Assembly (NCBI RefSeq): GCF_001757995.1
Contig: NZ_LXLV01000064.1
Span: 1-64,000 of the forward strand
Length of the DNA stretch: 64,000 nucleotides
Source of the DNA: Bacillus mycoides
GTDB taxonomy: Bacteria > Bacillota > Bacilli > Bacillales > Bacillaceae_G
Direction of reading: 5' to 3'
Made by a program: the position numbers and the translations under genes. The notes below the pieces were generated by a model that saw only the letters and a program-made list of their open reading frames with translations, was not told the DNA's origin and searched no databases. This document shows, piece after piece, positions 62,338-64,000 of the stretch (the stretch's first letter is position 1; each line of letters starts with the position of its first letter).

Positions 62338-63459
62338 TTATACAAATGTGAAAGGATCCGTATGTAACTGTGAAGCATAAATTTGTACATCGAAATTCTT
62401 TTCATCTACTTTGGCTTGCAATTGTTTTTGTACACCTTGCTTCATTACTTTTTCAACGTTATGTCCTGGATCGACTATATTTAAACCAATCATCATCGCA
62501 TCGTGAGCAACATGATAATACATATCACCTGTTACATATACATCTGCTCCTTTAAATTTCGCTTGGTTTATATATTTATTACCGTCACCACCAAGTACAG
62601 CTACTTTACGCACTTTATCATCTAACTTCCCAACAACTCTTGCACCCTTTACATGTAATGACTGTTTCACATGTGAAGCAAACTGCCCAAGCGTCATTTC
62701 TTCTTGTAAATACCCTATTTTACCAAGACCTAATGTTTCACCTTTATTATCAAGCGGATACACATCATATGCTACTTCTTCATATGGATGAGCTACCAAC
62801 ATCTCTTTAATAACTTTTCTTTGTAGTGAAGCTGGAATAATCGTTTCGATCCGCACCTCTTCTACACGCTCTAACTGTCCAGTTTCCCCTATATAAGGTT
62901 TTGTCCCTTCTTGAGGCATAAACGTACCCACCCCTTCGCTACCGAACGTACAGTGGCTATAATTACCGATATGGCCAGCTCCCGCATCTCCAAGAGCTTT
63001 GCGCACGTCTTCTGCATGGGTTACTGGAACAAATACAACAATTTTTTTCATTTCTTCTGCATATGTAGGAGCTAACACTTCTGTATTTTGTAACCCTAAC
63101 GCATCAGCAAGTAAATCATTTACCCCACCCTTAGCAATATCTACATTTGTATGTGCGGCATAAATTGCAATATCATTTTTAATACATGTTTCAATAATTC
63201 TTCCGTACGCCTTATCTGTATGAATCGCTTTTAACGGATTAAAAATTAAAGGGTGATGTGCAATAATGACATTCGCTCCTAATTGAATCGCCTCATTCAC
63301 AACTTCCTCCGTTACATCTAACGCAATTAATACGTGCTGGACAGGTTTATTAAGCGCTCCAATCTGTAAGCCAATCTTATCCCCTTCCATCGCTAAATGC
63401 TTCGGATACATACTTTCAAATAAAGAAATAATTTCATGGCCATTTGGAATTTTACTCAT
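62338..63459 (-). CDS. yqfO: Nif3-like dinuclear metal-binding protein YqfO
   Basis: The 373-residue protein has the NIF3 metal motifs 'VIIAHHPLIFNPLK' and the C-terminal 'DPGHNVEKVM', with a central CutA-like inserted domain ('KKIVVFVPVTHAEDVRKALG...HPYEEVAYDVYPL'). It matches YqfO of B. subtilis in length and layout. Proposed as GTP cyclohydrolase I type 2 relative; the role is unsettled. It overlaps trmK by ATGA. Confidence 0.92.
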   Translation of the reverse strand: MSKIPNGHEIISLFESMYPKHLAMEGDKIGLQIGALNKPVQHVLIALDVTEEVVNEAIQLGANVIIAHHPLIFNPLKAIHTDKAYGRIIETCIKNDIAIYAAHTNVDIAKGGVNDLLADALGLQNTEVLAPTYAEEMKKIVVFVPVTHAEDVRKALGDAGAGHIGNYSHCTFGSEGVGTFMPQEGTKPYIGETGQLERVEEVRIETIIPASLQRKVIKEMLVAHPYEEVAYDVYPLDNKGETLGLGKIGYLQEEMTLGQFASHVKQSLHVKGARVVGKLDDKVRKVAVLGGDGNKYINQAKFKGADVYVTGDMYYHVAHDAMMIGLNIVDPGHNVEKVMKQGVQKQLQAKVDEKNFDVQIYASQLHTDPFTFV

Positions 63460-64000
63460 GATAAAACCTCCCCTATCATTTTCATTTTCGCTTCTACTTC
63501 TGCACGTTTCGCTTTTGTCTCTTCAGACTCTGCCGCGCGCTCTAACTGTTTTAAAATATTTTGGAAGTTTTTCAATTCTCCTTCCCACTTTTCAACAAAA
63601 GCCTCACTTGTTTCTCTTATTAAAAACGGACCCATAAATAATTCCGCTTGTTTATTATCAGAGTAAGGTGCTACGACATCTCCTCGCTCCCCAACTAAAA
63701 TTTCGTAAATTTTCCCATCTTCTTTTACGATTTTTTCATGGATAAGCTCCCAGCTATTCTCAATAAACCATTCACGAATATGGTGCGCAGCAATATTCGG
63801 CTGTAAAATTAAACGTGTTACACCTTCTAATTTTTCTTTACCACTTTCTAAAATGTCACGAATTAACGCTCCACCCATACCAGCAATCGTAATAACATCT
63901 ACTTCTCCTGGTGTAATAACAGCTAATCCACTACCTTTACGAACGTCTACTTTATCTTTCAAACCACTTTCAGCTACAGTTGCTTGTGCAGAGCGAAACG
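63456..64000 (-). CDS. trmK: tRNA (adenine22-N1)-methyltransferase TrmK, partial (5' end beyond window)
   Basis: About 181 codons are visible. The open frame runs on to the window edge (FRSAQATVAESGLKDKVDV...), so the true start lies outside. 'GSGLAVITPGEVDVITIAGMGGALIRDIL' and 'RLILQPNIAAHHIREWF' are the Rossmann-fold methyltransferase blocks of TrmK (YqfN), which methylates N1 of A22 in tRNA. The C-terminal coiled coil (about the last 60 residues) is typical. Linked to yqfO as in B. subtilis. Confidence 0.92.
   Translation of the reverse strand, partial: FRSAQATVAESGLKDKVDVRKGSGLAVITPGEVDVITIAGMGGALIRDILESGKEKLEGVTRLILQPNIAAHHIREWFIENSWELIHEKIVKEDGKIYEILVGERGDVVAPYSDNKQAELFMGPFLIRETSEAFVEKWEGELKNFQNILKQLERAAESEETKAKRAEVEAKMKMIGEVLS

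Overview
The window is chromosomal DNA of a low-GC Firmicute of the Bacillus cereus group. Three things point there. Four copies of the bcr1 repeat, which is confined to that group, are present. The gene set matches the Bacillus yqh-yqg-yqf region (gcvT/PA/PB, comG, pst, pbpA, sodA, ispG, zur, nfo, cshB, ispH). Several genes typical of the group are present: an anthrax-type prolyl 4-hydroxylase, a second murG, and a vrrA gene with a tandem repeat. The vrrA repeat unit is not the 12-bp unit I recall for B. anthracis, so a cereus/thuringiensis-type strain seems more likely. This identification is inference from content.

Layout. 1-127: right end of an IS3-family insertion sequence. 150-4341: two small membrane proteins, a GntR-controlled ABC exporter operon with three related permeases, and two small unknown proteins. 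4607-8543: glycine cleavage operon gcvT-gcvPA-gcvPB, without the glycine riboswitch known from B. subtilis. 8934-14450: yqhH-yqhG, small unknown genes (one with a perfect CcpA site), yqzE, aroK and a prolyl 4-hydroxylase. The sinIR/tapA-sipW-tasA block that B. subtilis carries here is absent. 14624-18559: a complete comGA-GG operon for the DNA-uptake pseudopilus. 18762-24213: a four-cysteine COG2345 regulator, yqgY, the cystine transporter tcyP, and a run of small unknown genes ending at a bcr1 repeat.

24214-33372: a second murG and a methionine block. yitJ-metH and metI-metC are transcribed away from each other, each behind its own SAM-I riboswitch. 33544-39235: an isochorismatase-like hydrolase, a PagR-like ArsR regulator, a MidA-like methyltransferase, yqgX, yqgW, glcK-yqgQ (promoter with a CcpA-like site), yqgN and rpmG. 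39305-41659: a nucleotidyltransferase fused to a degenerate phosphomannomutase domain. 42006-46442: pstS-C-A-B-phoU behind a four-repeat PhoP box. 46964-52947: pbpA, yqgE, sodA, a CAU-anticodon tRNA (probably Ile2), yqgB and yqgA. 53104-64000: ispG, the znuC-znuB-zur operon with a Zur box, yqfU, yqfT, nfo, cshB, vrrA, ispH, yqfO and the start-truncated trmK.

Most of the window is conserved housekeeping DNA. I did not find a clearly new defence or mobile system. The most interesting signals are compensatory changes among the bcr1 copies (structured RNA), two internally deleted bcr1 copies that keep both TTTAT flanks, the three-permease exporter with its 14-bp-arm operator, the pseudo-mutase fusion, and a set of CcpA-like sites.
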